Assembly: GCF_014642655.1 (NCBI RefSeq) | Contig: NZ_BMIR01000005.1 | Location: 62,001 to 126,000, forward strand | DNA from: Pullulanibacillus camelliae | GTDB lineage: Bacteria; Bacillota; Bacilli; Bacillales; Sporolactobacillaceae | Direction of reading: 5' to 3' | Length of the DNA stretch: 64,000 nucleotides | Shown: in pieces, positions 20,790 through 29,519 of the stretch | Position numbering within the stretch: position 1 is the stretch's first letter | Layout: each line of letters starts with the position of its first letter | Notes under the pieces: generated by a model | The model's input: the letters and a program-made list of their open reading frames with translations, nothing else | Database searches by the model: none | Told to the model about the DNA's origin: nothing | Program-made: the position numbers and the translations under genes

Positions 20790-21965
20790 CTATTGAAAAA
20801 TTCCTAATGCTTCGATACGCTTGACTGCTTCTAAAAGTTGCTGTTCTTCAGTAAGTAAGCCAACGCGGACATAGCCCTCTCCATGGGTGCCAAAACCAAT
20901 TCCAGGTGCAACAGCGACATGGGCTTGGTTTAAAAGGAGTTCAGCAAAGCCTTCCGAGTCGAAGGGGGCAGGAACAGGAAGCCAGGCAAAAAAGGCCCCC
21001 TTTGGTGGTTGGACTGACCAGCCAATTTCATTGAGGGCTGTTATTAAGGCATTACGTCGTGATTCATATGTATGGGCCAGGGCACTTACACTGTCTTGTG
21101 GTCCCAATAATGCTTGAGCTGCTGCGTCTTGAATCCCGCCAAATAAACTCACATAAAAATGATCTTGAATGAGATCGATCATAGCAATCAGGTCAGGGTT
21201 TCCCACGGCAAAGCCAATCCGCCATCCCGCCATGTTATAGGTTTTGGACATTGTATAGATTTCGATGCCCACTCCCTTTGCCCCAGGCGTTTGTAAAAAG
21301 CTGATTGGTTTGTGCTGATCAAAGCCAATGGCGCTATAGGCGAAATCATGCACGATGGCAATTTGATGGGCTTCAGCAAGGGAAACCGTTTCTTTGAAAA
21401 AGGAAGTGTCAGCGATAGCACCGGTAGGATTATTCGGATAATTAAGAAACATTAATTTGGCTTGTTTCAGCGTCTCAGACGATACCGCTGAAAAATCAGG
21501 GAGAAAGCCGTGAGCTTCTTCAAGTGGCATGGTGGCCATCTCAGCTCCCGCCATAGAAATTCCCGACCAGTAATCAGGGTATCCAGGATCGGGAACGAGT
21601 GCAATATCTCCAGCATTAAGCAAGCATTGACTGATTTCAACTAAGCCTGCCTTTCCCCCAAACAAGACTGCAACTTCGGAGGTGGGATCTACGGTGACTT
21701 GATATTCCCTTTGATAATAGGTCGCAATCGCTTCTTTTAAAAAATGGTGTCCAGTGAAGGGAGAGTATTTGTGGTAAAGAGGGTTTTCCGCTGCGTGCTG
21801 TAAGGCCTGAACAATATGAGCAGGTGTCGGTTGATCAGGATTTCCTTGCCCTAAATTAATGACATCTACTCCTGATTCCACAAGCGCATTGACTTTTTGG
21901 GATAAAGCGGCAAAGAATTGTTTGGGCAAGCGCTGTAAGGCCTGTGAGGCTTCAAAATGTAGCAT
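20790..21965 (-). CDS. mtnE: Aminotransferase MtnE, methionine salvage
   Basis: 391-residue fold-type I PLP aminotransferase. The internal aldimine Lys is in YTMSKTYNMAGWRIGF; NYPNNPTG and the C-terminal GEGYVRVGLL are class I signatures. Overall it follows B. subtilis MtnE (YkrV), which transaminates 4-methylthio-2-oxobutyrate to methionine as the last step of the 5-methylthioribose salvage pathway. ATG 21965 with SD AGGA is preferred to an in-frame GTG directly on that SD. Divergent from mtnU as in B. subtilis, but the other mtn genes and the SAM riboswitch are not here. Confidence 0.88.
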   Translation of the reverse strand: MLHFEASQALQRLPKQFFAALSQKVNALVESGVDVINLGQGNPDQPTPAHIVQALQHAAENPLYHKYSPFTGHHFLKEAIATYYQREYQVTVDPTSEVAVLFGGKAGLVEISQCLLNAGDIALVPDPGYPDYWSGISMAGAEMATMPLEEAHGFLPDFSAVSSETLKQAKLMFLNYPNNPTGAIADTSFFKETVSLAEAHQIAIVHDFAYSAIGFDQHKPISFLQTPGAKGVGIEIYTMSKTYNMAGWRIGFAVGNPDLIAMIDLIQDHFYVSLFGGIQDAAAQALLGPQDSVSALAHTYESRRNALITALNEIGWSVQPPKGAFFAWLPVPAPFDSEGFAELLLNQAHVAVAPGIGFGTHGEGYVRVGLLTEEQQLLEAVKRIEALGIFQ

Positions 21966-22065
21966 CAGTGTCACGTCCTAGCTTGATTAAAGGTTTATGT
22001 ATTAAAGGGTAGCCTGTGAACAGGGATTTGTAAATAGAAAAGTTTTTATTTTCAAAGAATATCTG

Positions 22066-22094
22066 TTGCATCAGTCAAGAGATACTGACATAAT
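22066..22094 (+). promoter_or_regulatory. Probable promoter of mtnU
   Basis: TTGCAT (22066-22071), 17 bp, CATAAT (22089-22094); a small palindrome TCAGT...ACTGA lies in the spacer. Confidence 0.6.
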
Positions 22095-22125
22095 GGGAGC
22101 AAACTTTTAGAAATGAGAGGATAGG

Positions 22126-22902
22126 ATGACATTAAAAGTTGCTCTGTTGCAAATCGATATCGCCTTTGGAGATCCACAAGCCAATATTAAAAAGGCTGAG
22201 AAATGGATCGAGAAAGCTGCCAATCAGAAGGTTGATCTTATCATGCTTCCTGAGATGTGGACGACAGGCTATGATTTGGCGCGTCTACATAATATGACAG
22301 AGAACACTGTCCAATCACTAATGTCTAGGCTTGCTAAGGTGAATCAGGTCAATATTATGGCAGGCTCGGTAGCTAAGCGAGAGGGTGCTCATATTTACAA
22401 TACCTCATTCGTTTATGATCGCAAGGGAACCCTTATTTCGGAATATAAAAAAGTGCATTTATTTCGGCTGATGGAGGAAGAAAAGTATTTAGCGGCAGGC
22501 CATACGAAGGGAGAGTTTCAATTAGAGGGCATTCCTGCAGCTACAGTAATATGTTATGATATCCGATTTCCAGAGTGGATACGTGCCCACACACTTTCTG
22601 GCGCAAGGCTGTTGTTTGTCCCCGCTGAGTGGCCTGCTCCACGTTTGGACCATTGGCGCACATTGCTTCAAAGTCGTGCCATAGAAAATCAATGCTTCGT
22701 CATTGCCTGCAATAGAGTGGGAGAGGATCCGAAAAATGTTTTTGCTGGTCATTCGCTCATTATTGATCCTTGGGGGAATATTATTGCTGAAGGGAGTGAC
22801 CAAGAAGAGCTGATCATTGAGGATATTGACCCCATGCAGGTTGAGGAAGTAAGAAAAATGATTCCAATATATGAGGATCGTCGTCCCGAACTCTATTTCT
22901 AA
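22126..22902 (+). CDS. mtnU: Carbon-nitrogen hydrolase MtnU (omega-amidase-like)
   Basis: 258-residue nitrilase-superfamily enzyme. The catalytic triad is visible: Glu in MLPEMW, Lys in EYKKVHLF and Cys in VICYDIRFPEW. MtnU/YkrU is associated with methionine salvage and is probably an omega-amidase removing the alpha-ketoglutaramate made when glutamine is the MtnE amino donor (inference from family and context). SD GAGAGGAT before ATG 22126. A terminator follows. Confidence 0.87.
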   Translation: MTLKVALLQIDIAFGDPQANIKKAEKWIEKAANQKVDLIMLPEMWTTGYDLARLHNMTENTVQSLMSRLAKVNQVNIMAGSVAKREGAHIYNTSFVYDRKGTLISEYKKVHLFRLMEEEKYLAAGHTKGEFQLEGIPAATVICYDIRFPEWIRAHTLSGARLLFVPAEWPAPRLDHWRTLLQSRAIENQCFVIACNRVGEDPKNVFAGHSLIIDPWGNIIAEGSDQEELIIEDIDPMQVEEVRKMIPIYEDRRPELYF

Positions 22903-22925
22903 AAGTTGAATAGAATAAAATCAGA

Positions 22926-22956
22926 CAGCGTGTGTCTCTAACACGTTGTTTTGCTT
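22926..22956 (+). terminator. Terminator after mtnU
   Basis: CAGCGTGT (22926-22933) pairs with ACACGTTG (22941-22948), followed by a T-rich tract. Confidence 0.7.
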
Positions 22957-23009
22957 TTTGTTAAGAGACTTAAAAACGGATAAGAGAATTCAAAAAAAAT
23001 AAAACCAAC

Positions 23010-23038
23010 TTGACTCATCGGAATAATGTATATATAAT
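23010..23038 (+). promoter_or_regulatory. Strong sigma-A promoter of the threonine-synthase-like gene
   Basis: TTGACT (23010-23015), exactly 17 bp, TATAAT (23033-23038). The leader is about 130 nt; I see no T-box or known riboswitch in it. Confidence 0.8.
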
Positions 23039-23170
23039 GACTACCAATTAAATGAAAATTCATTTTGCTCATTGCTGTTACATCATCACGTCGCTGAATT
23101 TAAAAATAGGTGGAATGGCTTAGGAAGCTCCCTTGTAGGCCTATAACTTTATAAAGATGAAGGTGATAAG

Positions 23171-24406
23171 TTGCCGCGTTTTAGCTATATTTCTCATCTC
23201 CAATGTCCAAAGTGTAAAAAAATTTACGCACATACAGAAAAACAGCATTTGTGTTCTTGCGGGGCCCCATTATTAGTAGACTATGATATAGATAGTCTCA
23301 GAGCGCAATGGCATCCTGAGGATTTACAAATTCGTGGTACGAGTCTGTGGCGCTATCATGAACTGCTGCCCGTGCAATCAGCACATCACGTGGTTTCATT
23401 AAGTGAAGGCATGACGCCGCTTAATTCCATGCCAAAAATGGCAGAGTCCATGGGCATCAAACACTTATTGATGAAGGATGAAGGGAGCATTCCAACGGGG
23501 ACGTTCAAAGCACGTGGTGCAGCTGTCGGCATATCCAAAGCCTTAGAATTAGGTGTCAAGAGTATCATCATGCCCACGAATGGAAATGCAGGGGCAGCAT
23601 GGTCCCTGTATGCGTCTCGAGCGGGTATCCAAGCAACCATTGTCATGCCTGTAGAGGCACCGGAGATCACTCGAAAAGAATGTACGATTGCGGGTGCTAA
23701 TTTGTATCTAGTTGATGGGCTCATTAGTGATGCTGGCAAGATGGTTGCTGCAGAGCTTAAGGAAGCTCCAGACCTTTACGATGCTTCCACGTTAAAGGAG
23801 CCTTATCGTATTGAGGGAAAGAAGACCATGGGCCTTGAAATCTTAGAGCAATTAGATTGGCAAGTTCCTGATGTCATTCTTTATCCATGTGGCGGGGGTG
23901 TCGGGCTCATTGGGATTTATAAGGCTCTGCGTGAATTACAGCGCTTAGGATGGATTGGAGATAGGCTGCCACGTCTTGTTGCGGTTCAAGCAGAGGGCTG
24001 TGCCCCAATTGTTAAAGCATGGGAAGAAGGGCGAGCAGAATCTGAGTTTTGGCCTCATTCTAAGACCGTGGCCTTCGGGATCAATGTGCCAAAAGCTTTA
24101 GGTGATTTTTTGATTTTAGAGGCGCTAAAAGCGACCGAGGGTTATGCCATTGCTATCGACGATGAAACAGTCTTACAGGAGCAACAAAGAGTGGCACGGC
24201 TAGAGGGAGCTTTTATCTGTCCAGAAGGAGCGGCCACCTTTGCTGCTGCCAGACAATTGAGAGATAAAGGGTGGATTAAGGCGGAGGAGACAGTTGTCAC
24301 GTTAAATACGGGCAATGGGTTAAAGTACCCAAATACCGTCCAAAGTGACGCACCACTGTTAAAACCAGGTACAAAACTTAATGATAATAGGCATAAAACC
24401 AAGTAA
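23171..24406 (+). CDS. Threonine synthase-like PLP enzyme
   Basis: 411-residue fold-type II PLP enzyme. An N-terminal zinc-ribbon-like segment (CPKCKKIY...CSC) is typical of the long archaeal/Bacillus type threonine synthases. The PLP lysine lies in GTFKARGAA, the substrate motif in PTNGNAGAAW and the phosphate loop in GGGVGLIGIY. It could make threonine from O-phosphohomoserine or be a related lyase; no hom/thrB neighbours are present, so the role is uncertain. TTG start behind GAAGGTGA. Confidence 0.8.
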   Translation: MPRFSYISHLQCPKCKKIYAHTEKQHLCSCGAPLLVDYDIDSLRAQWHPEDLQIRGTSLWRYHELLPVQSAHHVVSLSEGMTPLNSMPKMAESMGIKHLLMKDEGSIPTGTFKARGAAVGISKALELGVKSIIMPTNGNAGAAWSLYASRAGIQATIVMPVEAPEITRKECTIAGANLYLVDGLISDAGKMVAAELKEAPDLYDASTLKEPYRIEGKKTMGLEILEQLDWQVPDVILYPCGGGVGLIGIYKALRELQRLGWIGDRLPRLVAVQAEGCAPIVKAWEEGRAESEFWPHSKTVAFGINVPKALGDFLILEALKATEGYAIAIDDETVLQEQQRVARLEGAFICPEGAATFAAARQLRDKGWIKAEETVVTLNTGNGLKYPNTVQSDAPLLKPGTKLNDNRHKTK

Positions 24407-24497
24407 AAAGATGCGGATTAAATAGATTGGGATGCCCTCTTGAGGTAAAAATTCAGGGTTCCTTTTACTCCCTAAAATAAACTAAAGGATGTTTGAG

Positions 24498-25379
24498 ATG
24501 AACAAATTAATCGTCTTTGTCATTGTTGGCTTTTTTGCACAATTGATTGATGGTTCTTTGGGAATGGCTTACGGCTTGACCTCTTCTTCATTGTTACTGG
24601 CGTTTGGTATTGCACCAGCTATTGCTTCAGCCTCAATTCATTTAGCCGAGATTGCGACGACAGGAGCTTCAGGGATTTCTCATATTCGTTTAGGGAATGT
24701 TGATAAGAAAATTGTATATCGTATGATGCTGCCAGGCGCTATTGGTGCCTTTGTTGGTGCCTGTTTTTTAAGCAACCTCCCAGGTGATAAGATTGAGCCC
24801 TATATCTCCTTCTTTTTGTTAATTTTAGGACTTTATATTGTGTTTCGCTTTCTGTTTAATTTCGATCCTAAAGAACACACGAAAGAGTTCTCAAAAAAAC
24901 AATTAGTGCCGTTAGGGTTAATTGCCGGTTTCTGTGATTCTGTTGGCGGCGGCGGTTGGGGGCCCATTGCCACCCCTGTATTGCTTTCGCAAAAGGGGAT
25001 TGCTGCCCGTAAGGTGATAGGCTCTGTAGATACCAGCGAGTTTGTAGTCACTGTTGCAGGCACATTAGGTTTTCTCATTACCCTCGGTTTTCAGGATATC
25101 AATTGGTTATACGTGGCTGCTTTCGCTGCCAGTGGTTTGGTGGCGGCTCCCATTGCAGCTTGGTTTATTAAAATTCTTCCGGCTTATCTTCTAGGTGTAG
25201 CCGTCGGTGGCATGATTGTGTTCGTCAACGCAAGGACCATTTTATATGCTATTGGGCTGTCACCCGGTGTCATTTCCATTATTTATATTGTTTTTGGCTT
25301 AGCGTGGGCCCTAGCGATCATTAATGCCATCAGAAGACATCGACGGAGCAAGGAAGAGACCCTATACGAGGCGAAATAA
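24498..25379 (+). CDS. TSUP (TauE/SafE) family membrane exporter
   Basis: 293 residues with about eight transmembrane helices. N-terminal QLIDGSLGMAYG and mid-protein GFCDSVGGGGWGPIATP are the duplicated signature loops of the sulfite exporter TauE/SafE family. Likely exports sulfite or another sulfur or organic anion, or imports a sulfur compound. It follows the threonine-synthase-like gene by about 90 bases. ATG 24498 is preferred (AAAGGA 8 bases upstream); the ATG at 24489 overlaps that SD. Confidence 0.87.
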   Translation: MNKLIVFVIVGFFAQLIDGSLGMAYGLTSSSLLLAFGIAPAIASASIHLAEIATTGASGISHIRLGNVDKKIVYRMMLPGAIGAFVGACFLSNLPGDKIEPYISFFLLILGLYIVFRFLFNFDPKEHTKEFSKKQLVPLGLIAGFCDSVGGGGWGPIATPVLLSQKGIAARKVIGSVDTSEFVVTVAGTLGFLITLGFQDINWLYVAAFAASGLVAAPIAAWFIKILPAYLLGVAVGGMIVFVNARTILYAIGLSPGVISIIYIVFGLAWALAIINAIRRHRRSKEETLYEAK

Positions 25380-25562
25380 TGTTTTATAAAACAATTTGGG
25401 ATTCAAGGATAACATAGCTAGAATCCCATTTTTATTTTTGCCAAATTTCCGTCATACCATGCTCTATTGCTTTTGTACTGTGATCGCATGCCTTGTGTAT
25501 TGTTAATGACTGAATTATATTAAAAGGGAAGGCTATTTTTAGGCAGAGAAGGAGTGGTTGAT

Positions 25563-25856
25563 GTGATTGAACATATTGTCCTTTTTAAATTCAAACCAGA
25601 AACAACAAAGGCGCAAAAGGAAGAAGCGTTAAAACGGCTTCGGGAGTTGAAAAATAAATTACCAGGGATTTTGGATCTACAAACGAATTTTAATTTTACC
25701 GATCGCAGCAAAGGTTATGAAATAGGCTTAACCGTGCGTTTTGAATCGATGGCTGCTTTTGAGCATTATGGCCCATCACCAGAGCATCAAGCCTTTGTCG
25801 CCTTTTTAGATGAAATCGGTGTAGAAGATAAGCTGGCACTTGATTTTGAAATCTAA
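25563..25856 (+). CDS. Dabb-family (stress-response A/B barrel) protein
   Basis: 97 residues: IEHIVLFKFKPET at the N-terminus and YEIGLTVRFESMAAFEHYGPSPEHQAF are the hallmark of the Dabb dimeric alpha-beta barrel family. Function unknown; homologues are stress-induced or act in polyketide cyclisation. The frame opens at GTG 25554, but that codon abuts the SD AGAAGGAG, so GTG 25563 is chosen. Confidence 0.82.
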   Translation: MIEHIVLFKFKPETTKAQKEEALKRLRELKNKLPGILDLQTNFNFTDRSKGYEIGLTVRFESMAAFEHYGPSPEHQAFVAFLDEIGVEDKLALDFEI

Positions 25857-26033
25857 AGCATCAAGCCAGCGGTTGCTTTCCTCTTGATTTTCATTTTATA
25901 CTATAACAAGACTTAAAAGTGATCATTGGCTCCTACGCGATGACTTATAGAGGGCGCATTCAAAAATAAGAAACGCAAAGTTTTGCCAATGGTGGACTTG
26001 ATAGAACGTTTGGATAGAAAGAAGGGGAACGCT

Positions 26034-26504
26034 ATGGCTGAGCAACAAGGACGACAGCTTGCGCAAAATCGCCGCGCACATCACGATTATTTTATAGAAG
26101 ATACTTATGAAGCGGGCATTGTTCTTAAAGGAACTGAGATTAAATCCCTTAGAAAAGGATCAGCAAACTTTAAGGATGCGTTTGCTCGCGTGGAAAACGG
26201 CGAGGTCTTCCTTCACAACATGCATATTGCACCATATGAGCAAGGCAATCGTTACAATCATGATCCCTTGCGCACACGGAAACTTCTTTTACATAAAAAG
26301 GAAATCAATAAGTTGATCGGCATTTCCAAAGAATCAGGCTATACAATCGTTCCTTTAAAGATGTACTTGAAAAATGGCTATGCTAAAGTATTGCTTGGTG
26401 TTGGTAAAGGGAAGAAGAATTATGATAAGCGTGATACCCTGAGGAAGAAAACAGCTGAACGACAAATGCAAAAAGCGCTCCGTCGTGCTGAAAAGGGGGA
26501 ATAA
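26034..26504 (+). CDS. smpB: tmRNA-binding protein SmpB
   Basis: 156 residues. OB-fold core with [20 protein letters not shown] and [10 protein letters not shown], and a basic C-terminal tail ([25 protein letters not shown]). Delivers tmRNA to stalled ribosomes. ATG 26034 behind GAAGGGGA gives the standard length; the longer frame from 25983 is unsupported. Followed directly by ssrA. Confidence 0.97.
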   Translation: MAEQQGRQLAQNRRAHHDYFIEDTYEAGIVLKGTEIKSLRKGSANFKDAFARVENGEVFLHNMHIAPYEQGNRYNHDPLRTRKLLLHKKEINKLIGISKESGYTIVPLKMYLKNGYAKVLLGVGKGKKNYDKRDTLRKKTAERQMQKALRRAEKGE

Positions 26505-26583
26505 ACGCGGGACATGAGGTGCCAGCCTTTTAAGCCTGGCACCTCTGGGCAATCTATGAAAGAATTGGCAACGCATGGATCCA

Positions 26584-26612
26584 TTGATATAGTGCGTCAT
26601 TCGTGCTATACT
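26584..26612 (+). promoter_or_regulatory. Promoter of ssrA
   Basis: TTGATA (26584-26589), 17 bp, TATACT (26607-26612). The mature tmRNA starts about 95 bases downstream, implying a precursor trimmed at its 5' end. Confidence 0.72.
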
Positions 26613-26707
26613 ACTAGATGTAGTTCATTGATAATTGACTTATCCTCCGGGATAACGTTCTTCCTTTGTGTTCAAGGCTCTTAAAGTAGCCTTTAGAACC
26701 TTTTCAT

Positions 26708-27065
26708 GGGGACGTTCCGGATTCGACAGGGGTAGGTCGGATATAAGCTGCGAGTCGAGGGGGTCGGCCTCGTTAAAACGCCAAAGCCAATAACTGGCAA
26801 AACTAATAATAACTACGCTTTAGCTGCCTAAGTAGCTTAGCGGTTCCCCCCTCCATCGCCCACGTGGTAGGGTAAGGAACTCACTTTAGTGGGATACGCT
26901 TCGCGCTCGCCGTCTGAGGGCAGAAGAAGAGAACAATCAGACTAGCGACACCGGTGCCTGTCGACAGGCCGACGTGCTCGCGAACCGCTAATATGTCGAC
27001 TATACTCGTAGATGCTTATATTACGATGCCTTTGGACGTGGGTTCGACTCCCACCGTCTCCACCA
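26708..27065 (+). ncRNA. ssrA: Transfer-messenger RNA (tmRNA)
   Basis: About 358 nt. The 5' end GGGGACG (26708-26714) pairs with CGTCTCC (27055-27061), followed by A and encoded CCA; the T arm GGGTTCGACTCCC is intact and GGATTCGACAGGG follows the 5' acceptor strand. The tag frame at 26796-26831 encodes GKTNNNYALAA and a TAA stop, giving AGKTNNNYALAA after the charged alanine. The ALAA end directs tagged proteins to Clp proteases, including ClpXP whose ClpP is encoded here. Confidence 0.97.
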
Positions 27066-27087
27066 TACATATTTATGGTGGTTTTTT
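27060..27087 (+). terminator. Terminator of ssrA
   Basis: CCACCAT (27060-27066) pairs with ATGGTGG (27075-27081), followed by T6. The left arm includes the tmRNA CCA end. Confidence 0.8.
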
Positions 27088-27355
27088 ATTTTGATTTGTG
27101 ATAGGAATCATAAAATTTCCGTTTGGAACTTTATGGTTCTTTTTATTTGGCTCCATTATATATGTGACGCTGGCAAACACTTCGTGTAAAAGCACGTAAG
27201 CTCTGCGCCTTTTGAAATAATATTGCTGCTTTTTTCCTTTATCCTCTTAATTAAAAAATTAATCCTCATGACGTTACCTATGTAAGTGAAATTACGTAGG
27301 CCTTGCATACTTCCTGTTAAAATGGAAAGCTTATTTAGAAAAAGGGGTGACATGT
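27088..27355. other. Intergenic region before cdaS
   Basis: AT-rich, without a convincing ORF or RNA gene. It presumably holds the cdaS promoter (sigma-G type in B. subtilis), which I cannot identify with confidence. Confidence 0.4.
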
Positions 27356-27979
27356 TTGGATATCGACGCACTTGGACTTCCGACTGCAATGCAAACCCTA
27401 CTCAAAGATCAGTTACATAATCTAAAAGCGGAGATTGATGAGATTCTCGAAACTATTGGGCATAATGATTGTTGTATATTAAACGATTTTGAAGAGATGA
27501 ATACACTCTTTAGGACGCTTCACTCCACAGCGGCTTCTTATTACTTGAGAGCGTATCTTGCCCCTTATACCGATCACTATGAAGCGTTAGCAGCTACGGT
27601 ACAGCATTTGTCTGAGCATAGACATGGGGCGTTAATTGCGATTAAGCGAAGGGATGAAATCCATTCTTACGTCCATTCAGGCATTCCCATAAATGCTTTA
27701 CTCTCTTATGCCCTTTTAGAGGCTATTTTTTATCCAGGAAATCCTCTGCATGATGGCGGCGTACTCATCGATAAAAACATGATTATTTCAGCAGGGAATA
27801 TCTTTCCTAGTGCTGAGCATTATAATGGAGAAGAAAATCTTGGAACGAGGCATCGGGCCGCCATAGGTTTATCTGAAAAGGCCGACTGTCTCGTCTTAGT
27901 TGTGTCTGAAGAGACAGGACGGATTTCCTTTGCAATTCAGGGTAGGCTCTATCCTGTTCAACCGAGCGGGATGTTTTAA
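27356..27979 (+). CDS. cdaS: Diadenylate cyclase CdaS (sporulation-type)
   Basis: 207 residues, the length of B. subtilis CdaS (YojJ). An N-terminal two-helix autoinhibitory segment (about 1-60) is followed by the DAC domain: RHGALIAI, the catalytic-loop NPLHDGGVLID and GTRHRAAIGLSE. Makes cyclic di-AMP from two ATP; CdaS acts in the forespore and influences germination, so this supports a spore-forming host. A GTG at 27347 is in frame but sits on the SD AAAGGGG; TTG 27356, 8 bases after it, gives the family length. Confidence 0.88.
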   Translation: MDIDALGLPTAMQTLLKDQLHNLKAEIDEILETIGHNDCCILNDFEEMNTLFRTLHSTAASYYLRAYLAPYTDHYEALAATVQHLSEHRHGALIAIKRRDEIHSYVHSGIPINALLSYALLEAIFYPGNPLHDGGVLIDKNMIISAGNIFPSAEHYNGEENLGTRHRAAIGLSEKADCLVLVVSEETGRISFAIQGRLYPVQPSGMF

Positions 27980-28936
27980 CGCGGCCTAAGTGATAGACGA
28001 GAACCCCACTTCCCTTTAAAAAATGCATGACTCTTAAAAGGAAATGTTAAAATAAAAAATTTTATCCTTCGTTGATCTAGTGAAGCTTGCCCTTTTAATC
28101 AGCACTTGTTCTCATAAATTCCCTGCAAATTGTCATGTTAAAGCTAAAGTATTAAAAGCGAACATACCACAAAAAGCAGTATGCTGCGATACAAGCTTAA
28201 CGTCAAAAAGCTTCTTGACATAAAAAATGAATTGGATCTTAATTAAATTTGGTGAAAATATTTTTAAAGATAAATCACACTTACCACAGACCAACACTGT
28301 TGATTGCCAAGTTTTAATTTTCAATAAAAACACATTAGGGCCCAAACCTTCTCATTTAATCCCTAATGCGTTATATTTTTTCGTTGTTGTTTTAATGTTA
28401 CGGAAAGGCTGATATTTGTTGCAGCGGCAGTCTTCCAAAGATATCAGTTGAATTCGAACAAATTTTAACAAAAATGACATTCGCATTCAGTAAAGACTTT
28501 GATAAAATAGTCACTGTATATCAAGTCAGGGGGAAGCTCTCTTTCATAGACATTTTCTTACTATGATACTATTTATGGTATGAATGGTAATAAACATCAG
28601 CTTTAATGGAAGGGTCTCCACCGTCGCTTGTAGCATTGCTCTCCTTTTTGAAAGCGATCTAAGGGGATTGAACTGAGAAAAGATATCTGTAATGATGACT
28701 TTAGCAGTCTAAGTAGAGTATAATATGTTTTCTAATCCGTTCCTTTGCTTATTCGTCAGCAGGGAAATGAGGTTTGCAACATACATATGGAGCATTGGGC
28801 TCCTTACTGAACTATGAAACTATAAGCCTTTTAAAGTAGTATTTTCCTAAATAATGGCTCTTGTTGAGGCGTTTTTAGAAATGCTGTAATCAGTTGATTC
28901 ATAGACGACTTATTAGTTAATGAGGTGGCTTGAAAG
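27980..28936. other. Long intergenic region without recognisable genes
   Basis: About 950 bases, AT-rich, with stops in all frames. Short frames (28133-28345, 28227-28412) lack ribosome binding sites and family features. I recognise no tRNA, riboswitch or IS remnant. A fragment like GGAAGGGTCTCCACC (28609-28623) has no assignment. It could hold an unannotated small RNA or decayed genes. Confidence 0.5.
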
Positions 28937-29158
28937 ATGATTTCAGGTTCAATTTTTATGTTCATTGGCTTGCTTTTGGCCATAGGATCCTACATATACA
29001 TTAGGAAATTCAACATCTTTGATTATAAAAATAGCAGTAAAGGCAGAATAAAGATCAAATATTGGATTATACACTTTTTTGAACTTGAAATATTACTCCT
29101 ATATTTAGGAATCATTGTCTTCCTTTTAGGGATTGCCCTAGCTTTAGGAGAGATATAG
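28937..29158 (+). CDS. Small two-helix membrane protein, unknown
   Basis: 73 residues. Two hydrophobic segments (about 2-22 and 48-70) flank a basic loop (KNSSKGRIKIK). SD GAGGTGG lies about 9 bases before ATG 28937. Not assigned to a known family and no operon partner; a terminator lies about 100 bases downstream. Plausibly a real but uncharacterised membrane protein. Confidence 0.6.
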   Translation: MISGSIFMFIGLLLAIGSYIYIRKFNIFDYKNSSKGRIKIKYWIIHFFELEILLLYLGIIVFLLGIALALGEI

Positions 29159-29255
29159 CTTCCCAACCTTTCATGTAGGAAGGCTGATGTATGTAGATCA
29201 TGGAATGAGAAGAGATGAAGAACAGGGGAATGTTCTAGCTGTTTCTAGCGTTAAG

Positions 29256-29285
29256 GGAATGCAGGGTGAGAGCGTTCCTTTTTTT
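29256..29285 (+). terminator. Terminator after the small membrane protein
   Basis: GGAATGC (29256-29262) pairs with GCGTTCC (29272-29278, one wobble), followed by T7. Confidence 0.72.
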
Positions 29286-29287
29286 GT

Positions 29288-29445
29288 ATTATCAGCATCT
29301 ATAGTTTTGCAGAAGCCCTTATAAGTTCTAGCTTTGGCTTTCGCCACCCGAGACTTGGGGGGTACCCTTAGTGTGTGAGTGCGAAAGCATGAACATCAAG
29401 CTGTGCTTAACGAAGAGGTGAAGAATAAGACAAGCTTTTTAATAT
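29288..29445 (+). repeat. 160-nt dispersed element, degenerate copy D
   Basis: Shares TAGCTTTGGCTTTCGCCACCC, ACCCTTAGTGTGTGA and the CAAGCTTTTTAATA end with the copy at 31013-31168, but the 5' part and the middle hairpin are decayed. It follows directly after a terminator, as other copies do. Confidence 0.55.
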
Positions 29446-29519
29446 AAGGTGTATCCAGGTTCTCATTTTATAAAGTGCTAGTGATTTTTAAAATATGTGA
29501 TTACAAAGGGGGAGATGGA

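Noticed and set aside
21966-22125. Possible SAM riboswitch between mtnE and mtnU
   Set aside because: The region resembles none of the S-box core elements; TCAGTCAAGAGATACTGA is only a short palindrome in the promoter spacer.
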